Under the pieces are notes generated by a model, which worked only from the letters and a program-made list of their open reading frames with translations, was not told the origin of the DNA and did not search any database. From an uncultured Aquimarina sp. (GTDB lineage Bacteria > Bacteroidota > Bacteroidia > Flavobacteriales > Flavobacteriaceae), in the NCBI GenBank assembly GCA_947495425.1, contig CANLYR010000005.1, positions 104,495-168,494 of the forward strand: 64,000 nt of DNA, given 5' to 3'. Below, piece after piece: positions 28,238 through 36,370 of the stretch. The translations under genes and the position numbers were made by a program. Each line of letters starts with the position of its first letter. Position 1 is the stretch's first letter.

Positions 28238-28978
28238 ATGAAAAAATTTACAATTTTATTTATCGCATTAATTACATATACGACTTTAATTGGTCAAAAT
28301 AAATTCGACCATACCAACTGGGATCAGGCACTTTTATTGAATGTTTCCGAAAATGGATTTGTAGATTACGAAGGTTTTATGCGGAACAGTTACTTATTAT
28401 ATGATTATTTTCAAGAACTCTCAGAAAATAAACCTGATCAGACATGGACAAGAAATGAGCGAATGGCCTATTGGATCAATGCGTATAATGCATATACCAT
28501 AAAACTGATTATCGATAGTTATCCGCTAAAAAGTATTACAAATCTAAAAAAACCCTGGAAAAAGAAGTTCTTTAAGATAGATGGGGAGTGGTATAGTTTA
28601 AATGATTTAGAACATGAAATTTTGAGAAAATTTGATGATCCAAGGATACATTTTGCAATCAATTGTGCATCAATTTCTTGTCCTGTAGTATGGAACAGGG
28701 CCTACACTGCAGAAAATCTACAAAGAGCACTCGATAGACAAACCAAGGATTTTATAAATGATCCCACACGTAACGAAATTACAAGTTCTAAAGTGCGAAT
28801 TTCCAAAATATTTGATTGGTTTCGAAAGGATTTTAAAGTGAATGATGGTGACGTTATCAAATTCATCAATACATATTCTAATGTCAAAATTACAGAAAAT
28901 CAGAATTTAGAGTATGCAAATTACAATTGGGGTCTAAATCAAGTGTTACCTTCATACGAAGGCATTGTATTGGATTAA
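28238..28978 (+). CDS. DUF547 protein, secreted
   Basis: A 246-residue protein with signal peptide (residues 1-19, ending LIGQ) and a full DUF547 domain. Recognisable family motifs are RMAYWINAYNAYTIKLI near residue 80 and DPRIHFAINCASISCP near residue 131, with FDWFRKDF towards the end. The conserved Cys pair in NCASISCP suggests a thiol-dependent role, but the function of DUF547 is unknown. It stands alone, with a strong hairpin 51 bp downstream. Confidence 0.9.
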   Translation: MKKFTILFIALITYTTLIGQNKFDHTNWDQALLLNVSENGFVDYEGFMRNSYLLYDYFQELSENKPDQTWTRNERMAYWINAYNAYTIKLIIDSYPLKSITNLKKPWKKKFFKIDGEWYSLNDLEHEILRKFDDPRIHFAINCASISCPVVWNRAYTAENLQRALDRQTKDFINDPTRNEITSSKVRISKIFDWFRKDFKVNDGDVIKFINTYSNVKITENQNLEYANYNWGLNQVLPSYEGIVLD

Positions 28979-29028
28979 AAATCTATTTGTGAATCGAAAA
29001 TTTTCTACACTTCCTGTATAATTTTATA

Positions 29029-29067
29029 AGCACCCTTAAATGAGCTACGCTCTACTTTAAGGGTGCT
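29029..29067 (+). terminator. Hairpin after the DUF547 gene
   Basis: Perfect 12-bp arms AGCACCCTTAAA and TTTAAGGGTGCT. The 15-base loop itself contains GAGC-TAC-GCTC, so a second helix can form inside. Likely terminator of the DUF547 transcript. Confidence 0.65.
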
Positions 29068-29109
29068 AACTTTTGATCCCATTTTTCAAGAAGAAAAATA
29101 CCCATATAC

Positions 29110-29144
29110 AATAATAACCACTTCAAAATGAAGTGGTTATTATT
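29110..29144. terminator. Long perfect hairpin upstream of the tRNA fragment
   Basis: Perfect 15-bp arms, 29110-29124 and 29130-29144, with loop AAAAT. It can serve as a terminator from either direction, between the DUF547 gene and the oppositely transcribed tRNA. Confidence 0.6.
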
Positions 29145-29163
29145 AGTAGCGGGAACAGGACTC
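29144..29163 (-). repeat. Duplicated 3' end of the initiator tRNA
   Basis: These 20 bases match 29266-29285, the 3' end and flank of the intact tRNA, with one mismatch. They cover the acceptor 3' strand and part of the T arm. The copy lies 122 bp away and is followed by a degenerate REP-like sequence. A scar of integration at the tRNA or of a tRNA duplication is likely. Confidence 0.6.
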
Positions 29164-29230
29164 TCTTCGACTCGTACCTCACTCAGGGTAAACTTCTCGT
29201 CCTGTTATGTCTTATTAAAATATTAGCAAT

Positions 29231-29262
29231 AAAAAAAGCTTCAGAAATTTCCTGAAGCTTTT
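29231..29262 (-). terminator. Terminator of the initiator tRNA
   Basis: Arms AAAAGCTTCAG and CTGAAGCTTTT with a seven-base loop, followed on the minus strand by a run of Ts. It lies 7 bp beyond the tRNA 3' end. Confidence 0.8.
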
Positions 29263-29268
29263 ACCTAG

Positions 29269-29341
29269 TAGCGGGAACTGGACTCGAACCAGTGACCTTC
29301 GGGTTATGAGCCCGACGAGCTGCCTACTGCTCTATCCCGCG
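29269..29341 (-). tRNA. Initiator tRNA-fMet (CAU)
   Basis: A 73-nt cloverleaf on the minus strand. Acceptor CGCGGGA pairs with TCCCGC at positions 2-7; position 1 is C opposite U72, so the first pair is a mismatch, as initiator tRNAs require (C-A in E. coli). The anticodon arm TCGGG-CTCATAA-CCCGA has the three consecutive G-C pairs that mark initiators. The T arm is ACTGG-TTCGAGT-CCAGT. CCA is not encoded. The D loop is short (AGTAGGCA). Confidence 0.9.
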
Positions 29342-29372
29342 ATATATAATTAAAACTTACTTGTTTATTAAA

Positions 29373-29395
29373 CCTTGAGTTATGAACTCAACAAG
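29373..29395 (-). repeat. Degenerate copy of the tRNA anticodon arm
   Basis: This 23-base stretch aligns with 29296-29319 of the intact tRNA at 18 of 24 positions with one gap; all five substitutions are transitions. The arm can still pair (TTGAG-TTCATAA-CTCAA on the minus strand). Flanking DNA does not form a full cloverleaf. It may be a decayed tandem tRNA copy or a chance hairpin. Confidence 0.35.
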
Positions 29396-29518
29396 TTTTA
29401 TATTATTCCTTTCGGATGGCAAATATACAACCATTTTTAGGTTATGCAACACTATTTTATTAAAAAAAATAAAAATGATATAGTCGATTAGTAATGAGTC
29501 CTTTATGTCATTGCATAA

Positions 29519-29701
29519 TTATTGTTCAATATTCATTGCATCAAAAGAAACTAACTCTTGTTCTTCAAATCTGGGGTGTAATTCGATAGGATTACAACAC
29601 ACTTCGCAATCCTCAACATATACTTGATACGGTATAGAGGGATCCAAAAGCATGGATATCTCCTCCCAACAATAAGGACATTGAAAAAAATGTTCAAACA
29701 T
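29519..29701 (-). CDS. CPXCG-motif Cys-rich small protein
   Basis: A 60-residue zinc-ribbon-like protein of the CPXCG family: the first pair is CPYC at residues 8-11 and the second CEVCC near residue 32, separated by about 20 residues as usual for the family, with an acidic C-terminus. The function is unknown. It is 71 bp upstream of the TolC-type gene and transcribed in the same direction as the efflux operon, but it lies downstream of it and may be the last cistron. Confidence 0.88.
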   Translation of the reverse strand: MFEHFFQCPYCWEEISMLLDPSIPYQVYVEDCEVCCNPIELHPRFEEQELVSFDAMNIEQ

Positions 29702-29772
29702 CTCGTCTTTATCTTTAAACTACAATAAAAAAATACTTCTTCAGCCTACCCAAGCTCAATTGCTGTCTTATC

Positions 29773-31107
29773 CTAAAACTCAACATTTAATAGCTGCCCT
29801 GTGAGTTGTAATAGTTCTAATTCTGCAATTTTTGCATCATACTTAGCCGAATTCTTATTCGTTTCTGCCAATATCAAATTAATCTGTGCCTGTCTAAATT
29901 CTATAGACGTAATTTGACCTAGCTTGAACTGCTCTTGCGAACGTTCAAAGTTATTTTGATTCGTAATTACATTCTGCTGTTGAATCTGAAATACGTTTAA
30001 TCGGTTTTTATAGTTTCCTAAGGCATTCGCTATATCTCTTTGGACTTCTTTTTTAACTTGATCCTTTGCTATTTCCTGATTATCTAATGCTAATTTTGCA
30101 TTTTTAACTCTGGTTATTGTGCCACCCCCGTCAAAAAGATTCCAGGTGAGGCTTACTCCAGCACTCAATGTATATACATCTGAAACATTCCCTGGAAAAA
30201 ATGCTGAAGGAGGATTTCGGTTTTCATTCCAACCATAGGAACCGTTTAATCCAATGGTAGGCAAATATCCCGATTTACTTACTTTAATGTCATATTCGCT
30301 AATTCGTATCGTACTCTCGTTTTGTAATAAGGTAACGTTATTTTCTTCAGATTTTTCTAAATACTCGTCTAATGCAAGTTTTGGGACAAATTTGATGATT
30401 GTATCTACATCAAATTCTTGTTCTAAATCGCCATCCAAAATCACATTCAGATCCCTTTTGGTATTTATCAATTGCTGGTTATTGTTTAACAAATTAATAC
30501 TGTCGTTGGCTACATCTACTTGTGCATTAAGCACATCAAGCTTTGTATTTTGACCATATTCAAACTGGTAATTAGATCTGGAAACCCGTTCTCTGGAAAT
30601 TTGTAACGTTTCTTCTAGAATTTCAGAATTCTCTGATAACCTTGCGACTTCATAATACACTGTAAATAATTGTAAAATAGTATTCTCTACAGTTTGTCTG
30701 GCTTGCAATGCTGTTAGATTATACTCTTCTTTTAGCCTCTTGTAGTTATAAAACCGCCCTAGTCCATCAAATAAGGTATAATTAAGCGTTAAATCTGCAT
30801 TATATCGCTGTGTTTCTGCGTCATTAATCTCAATATCTGGACGAGGTTCTCCTGTATTTGAGTCTATGGCGCCCTGAAATCCGGTTATGCTTGTAGCAGA
30901 TTGATAGCCCGCTCCAGCATTAGCCGCAAGAGAAGGGAGATATCCTGAATTAAGTATACCTTTATTGTTCTTGGAAATCGTAACATTATTATTGGCTACT
31001 AATATCCCAAAATTATTTTCTAGCGCTAACCGAATGGCTTCCTGCTTTGTTAATTTCTGAGCAATTACAGTACTCGAAATCAGAAACAGAAAGAAAACCA
31101 ACCTCAT
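29773..31107 (-). CDS. TolC-family outer-membrane efflux protein
   Basis: A 444-residue outer-membrane channel of the RND efflux operon. I choose the ATG at 31107 (MRLVFFLFLISSTVIAQ), since it gives a clean signal peptide and avoids overlap with the RND gene; ATGs at 31131 and 31143 are alternatives. It has two repeats of the OEP domain (about 25-215 and 240-440), with the usual NLFDGG element near residue 320 and long coiled-coil helices. It passes substrates from the pump to the outside. Confidence 0.92.
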   Translation of the reverse strand: MRLVFFLFLISSTVIAQKLTKQEAIRLALENNFGILVANNNVTISKNNKGILNSGYLPSLAANAGAGYQSATSITGFQGAIDSNTGEPRPDIEINDAETQRYNADLTLNYTLFDGLGRFYNYKRLKEEYNLTALQARQTVENTILQLFTVYYEVARLSENSEILEETLQISRERVSRSNYQFEYGQNTKLDVLNAQVDVANDSINLLNNNQQLINTKRDLNVILDGDLEQEFDVDTIIKFVPKLALDEYLEKSEENNVTLLQNESTIRISEYDIKVSKSGYLPTIGLNGSYGWNENRNPPSAFFPGNVSDVYTLSAGVSLTWNLFDGGGTITRVKNAKLALDNQEIAKDQVKKEVQRDIANALGNYKNRLNVFQIQQQNVITNQNNFERSQEQFKLGQITSIEFRQAQINLILAETNKNSAKYDAKIAELELLQLTGQLLNVEF

Positions 31108-31114
31108 AGTGTAC

Positions 31115-34100
31115 CTATACTTGTAATTCATGATGTGCTTCATCCTCTTCTTTTTGTTCTTTTATGGCGCGTTCTACTTCTTCTTTAGTTATTTTATTAC
31201 CAGTAACCAGCCACTTGGTTCCCACTTTTACATTATTACTAAAAGAGAGAAATAAAGGCAGCATTAATAAGGTCAACACTGTGGCGAAACCAATACCATA
31301 AGCAATCGAAATAGCCATAGGTTTTAAAAACTGCGCTTGCCTACTTTTTTCAAGTAATAAAGGAGCTAGTCCTGCAATTGTAGTTAAGGAAGTAAGAAAT
31401 ATGGCTCTAAAACGGGATCTTCCTGCCTCATAGATTGCCGTATCAAAAGACATTCCTTCTCTAAGGTTTCTGTTAAATTTACCAATAAGCACCAAACCAT
31501 CATTAACCATAATACCAATAAGTGCAATAATCCCCAGCATGGATAAAATATTAACGGGAAAGTTATGCACCCAATGTCCTAAAGCTACAGCCGGCAAACT
31601 CAATGGAATAAGCAGTAATAATAATAGCGGCTGGCTATAACTTCTAAACGTAAATGCTATGGTTATGTAAATCAAAAGTAGTACCGTAAGTCCTACAGGT
31701 TTTAAAGACCCTAATAATTTACCAGCTTCACGATTCTGTCCTTCATACGATGGTGTTACTGTTGGATATTTTGAAATAATTTCTGGCATCGTCACTGTAC
31801 GGATCACTTGCATAATATCTGTAGCGCTGGTGGTTTCATCGTCTTTTAGATCCGCAGAAATCTGAATCTCTCTGCGACCTTCTAAATGATTTACAGCTAC
31901 ATCACCACGTTCTATCGTATAATTTGCAATCTCACTAAGCGGTATCCGTTCTCCTGTTGCTGTACTGATACGCATATCATCAAGATTAGAGATCGAAGAG
32001 CGATTTTCTCGATCATAGCGAACCCATACTCTAATTTCGTCCTGCCCGCGTTGAAATCGTTGTGCTTGTATACCAAAAAAGCCTGCTCGTACCTGTGCCA
32101 TAATATCACGCAGATTCAGACCTAATAGATAAGCATTTTCTTTCAATTCGATTCGAATTTCTTTGATTCCGGCAGGATCATTATCAGTCACATCTTTGAG
32201 TAATGCATTATTCACCATAGCACTTTTTAGCTCAGCTTTGGCTGCTTTTAATTCTGCAATATTATTTCCTAATAAAGAAATAGAAACTGGTCTTCCTCCA
32301 AAATTACCGCCACTGCCATATACCAAACTTTCTACACCTGTAACTGGTCCCATTTTTTTACTGATAAGATCAGTTACCAATGATGACGATACTGCATCCG
32401 GACGTTCTTCTCCCGGCAGTAAATTAATAACCAACGACGCTGTAGATGACCCAGGGCCAATTTTGGTAATAACGTTTTCAAACAGTTCTTTACCGCTGTA
32501 CATTGGATCTTTTAAATATGTTGTGGATAGTTCTTTATTTACTTCCCATGCTTTTTCTGCTATTCTAGAAATGATGCTATCGGTCACTTTTTCATTGGTG
32601 CCATTTGGCATAGATAAATCTATCGCCACTCTATCACTCGCGATTCGCGGAAAAAAGGCAGTTCGTACAATTCCTCCTCCAATACTACCTATGGTAAGAA
32701 TAAATACAACGATAAAAAGGGAACATGTAAATAGTTTATTTTGAAGCGAAAATTTCAACGCAGGGCTATATATTTTATCCCGCAACCACGCCATTATTTT
32801 ATCTCCAAATGCATTGATGTATCTCAATTTTGCAAAGAATTGCCCTACCCCTTTCTTAGGTTTTGTATCTTGCGCTTTTAATGCTTTAGAATGAGCTAAA
32901 TGTGCAGGCAAGATAATAAGTGCTTCTACTAAAGATACCGTTAATGTGAGGATTACTATTACCGATACCTCACCGAAAAACTCTCCAATACGACCATCTA
33001 GAAACAAAAATATTCCAAACGCAAGTATTGTAGTTACTATTGCTGAGATTATGGGTGGTATTACTTCCATTGTACCGTCGATTGCGGCTTGAACGGCCGG
33101 CTTACCACGCTCATAGTGTTGATAAATATTTTCTGCGATTACAATACCATCATCTACCAGAATACCAATTACAATTATCATCCCGAATAATGATAAGACA
33201 TTAATGGTTACATTAAAAAATCCTGCAAAAACAAACATTCCCAAAAAAGCAACCGGAAGTCCAAAAGCTACCCAAAATGCTAACCTGGTGTTTAGAAAAA
33301 GAGATAAAAATATGAGCACCAGTAGCATTCCTACAATCGCATTTTCTGTAAGGAGTTTTGTACGTTGCACCAAAGTAATGGATCGGTCACTTATAACATT
33401 GAGTTGGACATTGTTATATTTCTGATTGAATTCATTTATATATACCTTGGCTTTTTCTGCAGATGAAATGAGATCTTCTGTATTGGTACTCGTTATTTCT
33501 ACAGTAACAGCTAAGTCTCCATTAAAATATGTAGCATTGGCTGTTTCAGAAAATCGATCTCGTATAGTTGCAATATCTTTCAATCGTATTGAACGTCCTG
33601 TTGGATCTGCTCTTACGATGATGTTCGAGAGTTCGTCGCCGTAGTACGCTCTATTATTTGCCCGAATAAGGTATTCTTCGGCATCTGTTTTTATCGTCCC
33701 CCCCGTGGTTAAAATATTAGCCCGACTTACTGCTTGTGCTACTTCATTAAAACTAAGGTTAAACGCTAGTAAGTCTTGTTCATTTACGGCAATTTCAATT
33801 TCTTCTTCTGGGTAACCGCTTATTGTAATTTGAGAAATGCCGTCTATTCCTCTAAGATCATTTTCTACCTGACGAGCAATGTTTTTTAGCGTAGCTAATG
33901 GAATATTATCACCACTAATTGAAAAGTTGATAGTGGGCCGAATCGCTTCTTGCTTTGCTACCACCAAAGGTTCCATATCTACAGGAAACGAAGGTACTCT
34001 GTCTACTGCATTTTTTACCTCAAGTAGCATAAAATCGATATTCTTTCCTTTTTCGATTTCAACATTTATAACCCCACTATTCTCTCTGGACGTTGATGTC

Positions 34101-34342
34101 ACACGCTCTACGCCATCCAAACCTTTGAGATTATCCTCAATTTTAAGAACGATTCCTTCTTCTATTTCTAATGGAGAAGCTCCGGGATACGTAATACTTA
34201 CAGTAATATTCTTAGAATCTATAAGTGGAAAAAATGAAGATTTAAGCGAGAGTGCACCTGCGATACCAAACACAAAAAAAGCAAGTACAATGACATTAAC
34301 CGCTACGTGGTATTTGATAAAAAAAGCAATGACTTTACGCAT
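31115..34342 (-). CDS. RND efflux pump inner-membrane subunit (AcrB/HAE1 family)
   Basis: A 1075-residue proton-driven pump with twelve predicted helices. Helix 1 is at residues 10-30, two large periplasmic domains at about 35-335 and 565-870, and helices 2-6 and 8-12 after each. The proton-relay pair is in helix 4 (GILVDDGIVIAENIY), and the repeat-two counterpart is GIMVNDGLVL. Substrates are probably lipophilic or amphipathic compounds. Its start is two bases beyond the stop of the fusion-protein gene, so the two are coupled. Confidence 0.95.
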   Translation of the reverse strand: MRKVIAFFIKYHVAVNVIVLAFFVFGIAGALSLKSSFFPLIDSKNITVSITYPGASPLEIEEGIVLKIEDNLKGLDGVERVTSTSRENSGVINVEIEKGKNIDFMLLEVKNAVDRVPSFPVDMEPLVVAKQEAIRPTINFSISGDNIPLATLKNIARQVENDLRGIDGISQITISGYPEEEIEIAVNEQDLLAFNLSFNEVAQAVSRANILTTGGTIKTDAEEYLIRANNRAYYGDELSNIIVRADPTGRSIRLKDIATIRDRFSETANATYFNGDLAVTVEITSTNTEDLISSAEKAKVYINEFNQKYNNVQLNVISDRSITLVQRTKLLTENAIVGMLLVLIFLSLFLNTRLAFWVAFGLPVAFLGMFVFAGFFNVTINVLSLFGMIIVIGILVDDGIVIAENIYQHYERGKPAVQAAIDGTMEVIPPIISAIVTTILAFGIFLFLDGRIGEFFGEVSVIVILTLTVSLVEALIILPAHLAHSKALKAQDTKPKKGVGQFFAKLRYINAFGDKIMAWLRDKIYSPALKFSLQNKLFTCSLFIVVFILTIGSIGGGIVRTAFFPRIASDRVAIDLSMPNGTNEKVTDSIISRIAEKAWEVNKELSTTYLKDPMYSGKELFENVITKIGPGSSTASLVINLLPGEERPDAVSSSLVTDLISKKMGPVTGVESLVYGSGGNFGGRPVSISLLGNNIAELKAAKAELKSAMVNNALLKDVTDNDPAGIKEIRIELKENAYLLGLNLRDIMAQVRAGFFGIQAQRFQRGQDEIRVWVRYDRENRSSISNLDDMRISTATGERIPLSEIANYTIERGDVAVNHLEGRREIQISADLKDDETTSATDIMQVIRTVTMPEIISKYPTVTPSYEGQNREAGKLLGSLKPVGLTVLLLIYITIAFTFRSYSQPLLLLLLIPLSLPAVALGHWVHNFPVNILSMLGIIALIGIMVNDGLVLIGKFNRNLREGMSFDTAIYEAGRSRFRAIFLTSLTTIAGLAPLLLEKSRQAQFLKPMAISIAYGIGFATVLTLLMLPLFLSFSNNVKVGTKWLVTGNKITKEEVERAIKEQKEEDEAHHELQV

Positions 34343-34344
34343 AA

Positions 34345-35511
34345 CTACTGTTTTTTGATGATATTAGCAGAGGTCTTACTAAGCACATTACTATTTTTTT
34401 TCTTTTCTTCATATATTTTGATCAGCATTCCTGCATATGCTCCCGGAACATTCTTAGATAAAATTATGGTCTCATTAGGTACTCCCTTGAGCACTACTTT
34501 TTTATCAGAAAAATATATGGGGTTTACATCAACTATATCTAAAATACTATCTCGTACTACAAAAATTTTGTTTCCTTCTTGTAACAGGTTTCGATCAATC
34601 TCAATCGCATTTTCTTCTTTCTTTGCATCTAGATTCGCTTCGAGATATATCCCTTCTTTTAACAGAGGATCTTGTACTTCTATAAACGCAGTTATCGTTT
34701 GGGTTGCCTGATTAACACTTCCGTTAATTCTGGATACTTTTCCTGTGTATGTTTTCGTTTTATTGAGATTAGTAAGTTCAACCGATTCATTTATACGCAA
34801 AAGATCAGCATATTCTTTCCCAATAGCGACTTCCATTTCATAAACGTCGGTGTCTATATATTCTCCGAGTTTTTGCCCCTGTCGAATTAAAGTTCCTTCA
34901 TTTACCAAAGCCTCAGTAAGGACTCCATCAAAAGGTGCAGAAATAGTATACTTTGCTAAACGCTGCTCTAGATTTTTGACATTATAGTATGTGGTGTATA
35001 TGTTCCTTCCTGTTATGAAATACTTTTCCTTTTCTGATGTTATTTCCGGTAACTTGGGAGTCGCTTTATTCATATCAAAAGTATTCAGATATGTTTGCCA
35101 CTTCTCATATATTTCAGGATAATCTAATCGCAAGTCTGGCATAATAGAGGTAACCAGGTTGTAAAGATTACTTTTTGCAGATTGCACGCTTGCATAGTAT
35201 TCTGAGGCATCAATTCGAATTAAGGCCTGCCCTCTTCGATACTTTTGCCCAGTTTTGAAGAGTTTTGCTCCTCCTTTAAAAATACCCTGTACTTCAGAAT
35301 ATAGTTCTAACCTTCTTTTTGCGGTAACATTACCATTGGCTGCAATCTTAATAGCAATAGTTTCATTATGTACTGTATCAACAAAAACGGTTTTTACTAC
35401 TTTGGTGGGTTTGGGTTTGGGTCTTGTTTTACTATCTATGATCTTATTGGCAAAAAATATAGCTCCCAGGATTAGCAATAATCCCAAGATAGAAAGTATT
35501 ATTTTTCTCAT
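34345..35511 (-). CDS. RND efflux membrane fusion (periplasmic adaptor) protein
   Basis: A 388-residue adaptor with an N-terminal membrane anchor (residues 5-24), a lipoyl/barrel-sandwich part (about 50-90 and 180-215, with the APFDGVLTEALVNEGTLIRQ-type hinge), a helical hairpin between them, and a beta-barrel and membrane-proximal domain to the end. It links pump and channel. It is the first structural gene after marR, with a 176-bp gap that contains palindromes likely to bind the MarR protein. Confidence 0.93.
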   Translation of the reverse strand: MRKIILSILGLLLILGAIFFANKIIDSKTRPKPKPTKVVKTVFVDTVHNETIAIKIAANGNVTAKRRLELYSEVQGIFKGGAKLFKTGQKYRRGQALIRIDASEYYASVQSAKSNLYNLVTSIMPDLRLDYPEIYEKWQTYLNTFDMNKATPKLPEITSEKEKYFITGRNIYTTYYNVKNLEQRLAKYTISAPFDGVLTEALVNEGTLIRQGQKLGEYIDTDVYEMEVAIGKEYADLLRINESVELTNLNKTKTYTGKVSRINGSVNQATQTITAFIEVQDPLLKEGIYLEANLDAKKEENAIEIDRNLLQEGNKIFVVRDSILDIVDVNPIYFSDKKVVLKGVPNETIILSKNVPGAYAGMLIKIYEEKKKNSNVLSKTSANIIKKQ

Positions 35512-35608
35512 ACAGGCAATTTTGTTTGAGCATTTCGTAAAGAAAGCCTCACAAAACTATCAACATCAAGGCTAGATTGGAGTTAAAAAACTCATAAAAA
35601 TTGATTAT

Positions 35609-35620
35609 TAAGTATACTTA
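35609..35620. promoter_or_regulatory. Candidate MarR operator
   Basis: Perfect 12-bp palindrome TAAGTATACTTA upstream of the efflux adaptor gene. A second AGTATACT lies at 35679-35686, next to the marR stop, and AATACGTATT lies at 36148-36157, next to the marR start. AAATACGTA recurs at 35671 and 36147. Three related palindromes around one regulator gene fit autoregulation and operon control. Confidence 0.45.
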
Positions 35621-35687
35621 CTGTATGAAAATAGGAAAAAATAGCTACTATAAAGCAGATGTTTGCTGGTAAATACGTAGTATACTT

Positions 35688-36146
35688 TTATTCTTCGGCG
35701 ATCTCGGCGATCTTATCCTTTATTTTTTTAAGTGCTTTAATCAAAACTTCAATTTCTTGATCATCAAGACTTTCTTGTACTGCAGGAATCAGGTCATACA
35801 TAATTGGTTGTACTTTTTCAATCACCTGTTTACCATACACAGTAAGAAAAATTCGATTTACTCTCCTATCATTTTCATCATTCTTTCTAACCACCAAGTC
35901 CTTACTTTCCATGGTATTAACCAATCGTGTCATAGAAGTTTTATCTCGATGCGTAATGAAAGCTAAATCATTCTGAGGCTGTCCATCATCTACATATAGT
36001 CGTTTTAAAACACTCCATTGCTCTTTAGAAAGATCTAAACCATTTTCATGGAATGCTTTTTGAACTAAAAACCCAAAATCATAGTGAATCTTACCTACCC
36101 AAGATAAGGCGTGACTATTTAAATCGATGGCTTTTACATTACTCAT
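35688..36146 (-). CDS. MarR-family transcriptional regulator
   Basis: A 152-residue dimeric winged-helix repressor. Helix-turn-helix at about 60-85 (DLAFITHRDKTSMTRLV) and wing region at about 88-102 (RKNDENDRRVNRIFLT) match the family. It is placed upstream of, and in line with, the RND operon, and palindromes lie on both sides of it, so it probably represses both itself and the pump until a ligand is bound. Confidence 0.93.
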   Translation of the reverse strand: MSNVKAIDLNSHALSWVGKIHYDFGFLVQKAFHENGLDLSKEQWSVLKRLYVDDGQPQNDLAFITHRDKTSMTRLVNTMESKDLVVRKNDENDRRVNRIFLTVYGKQVIEKVQPIMYDLIPAVQESLDDQEIEVLIKALKKIKDKIAEIAEE

Positions 36147-36370
36147 AAATACGTATTCTTTAATTTTTTATGATACAAAAATATCTATAAAAATTTAGTT
36201 GTACTTGCTACTAACGATAAAAATATCACAAAAGTATGTGGCCTATTTTGACTTAACAGTAAAGTAATGATTACACGTTTTAAAAATTCTCAAAGAAGGG
36301 ATGTACTCATGAAGATGTAATGACCATGTGAAGAATATTTTAATTACTTCATCAAAAATCGATTACTTTT

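Noticed and set aside
32163..32744. 193-codon plus-strand frame inside the RND pump gene
   Set aside because: Antisense shadow of a strongly conserved pump; composition follows from the opposite strand.
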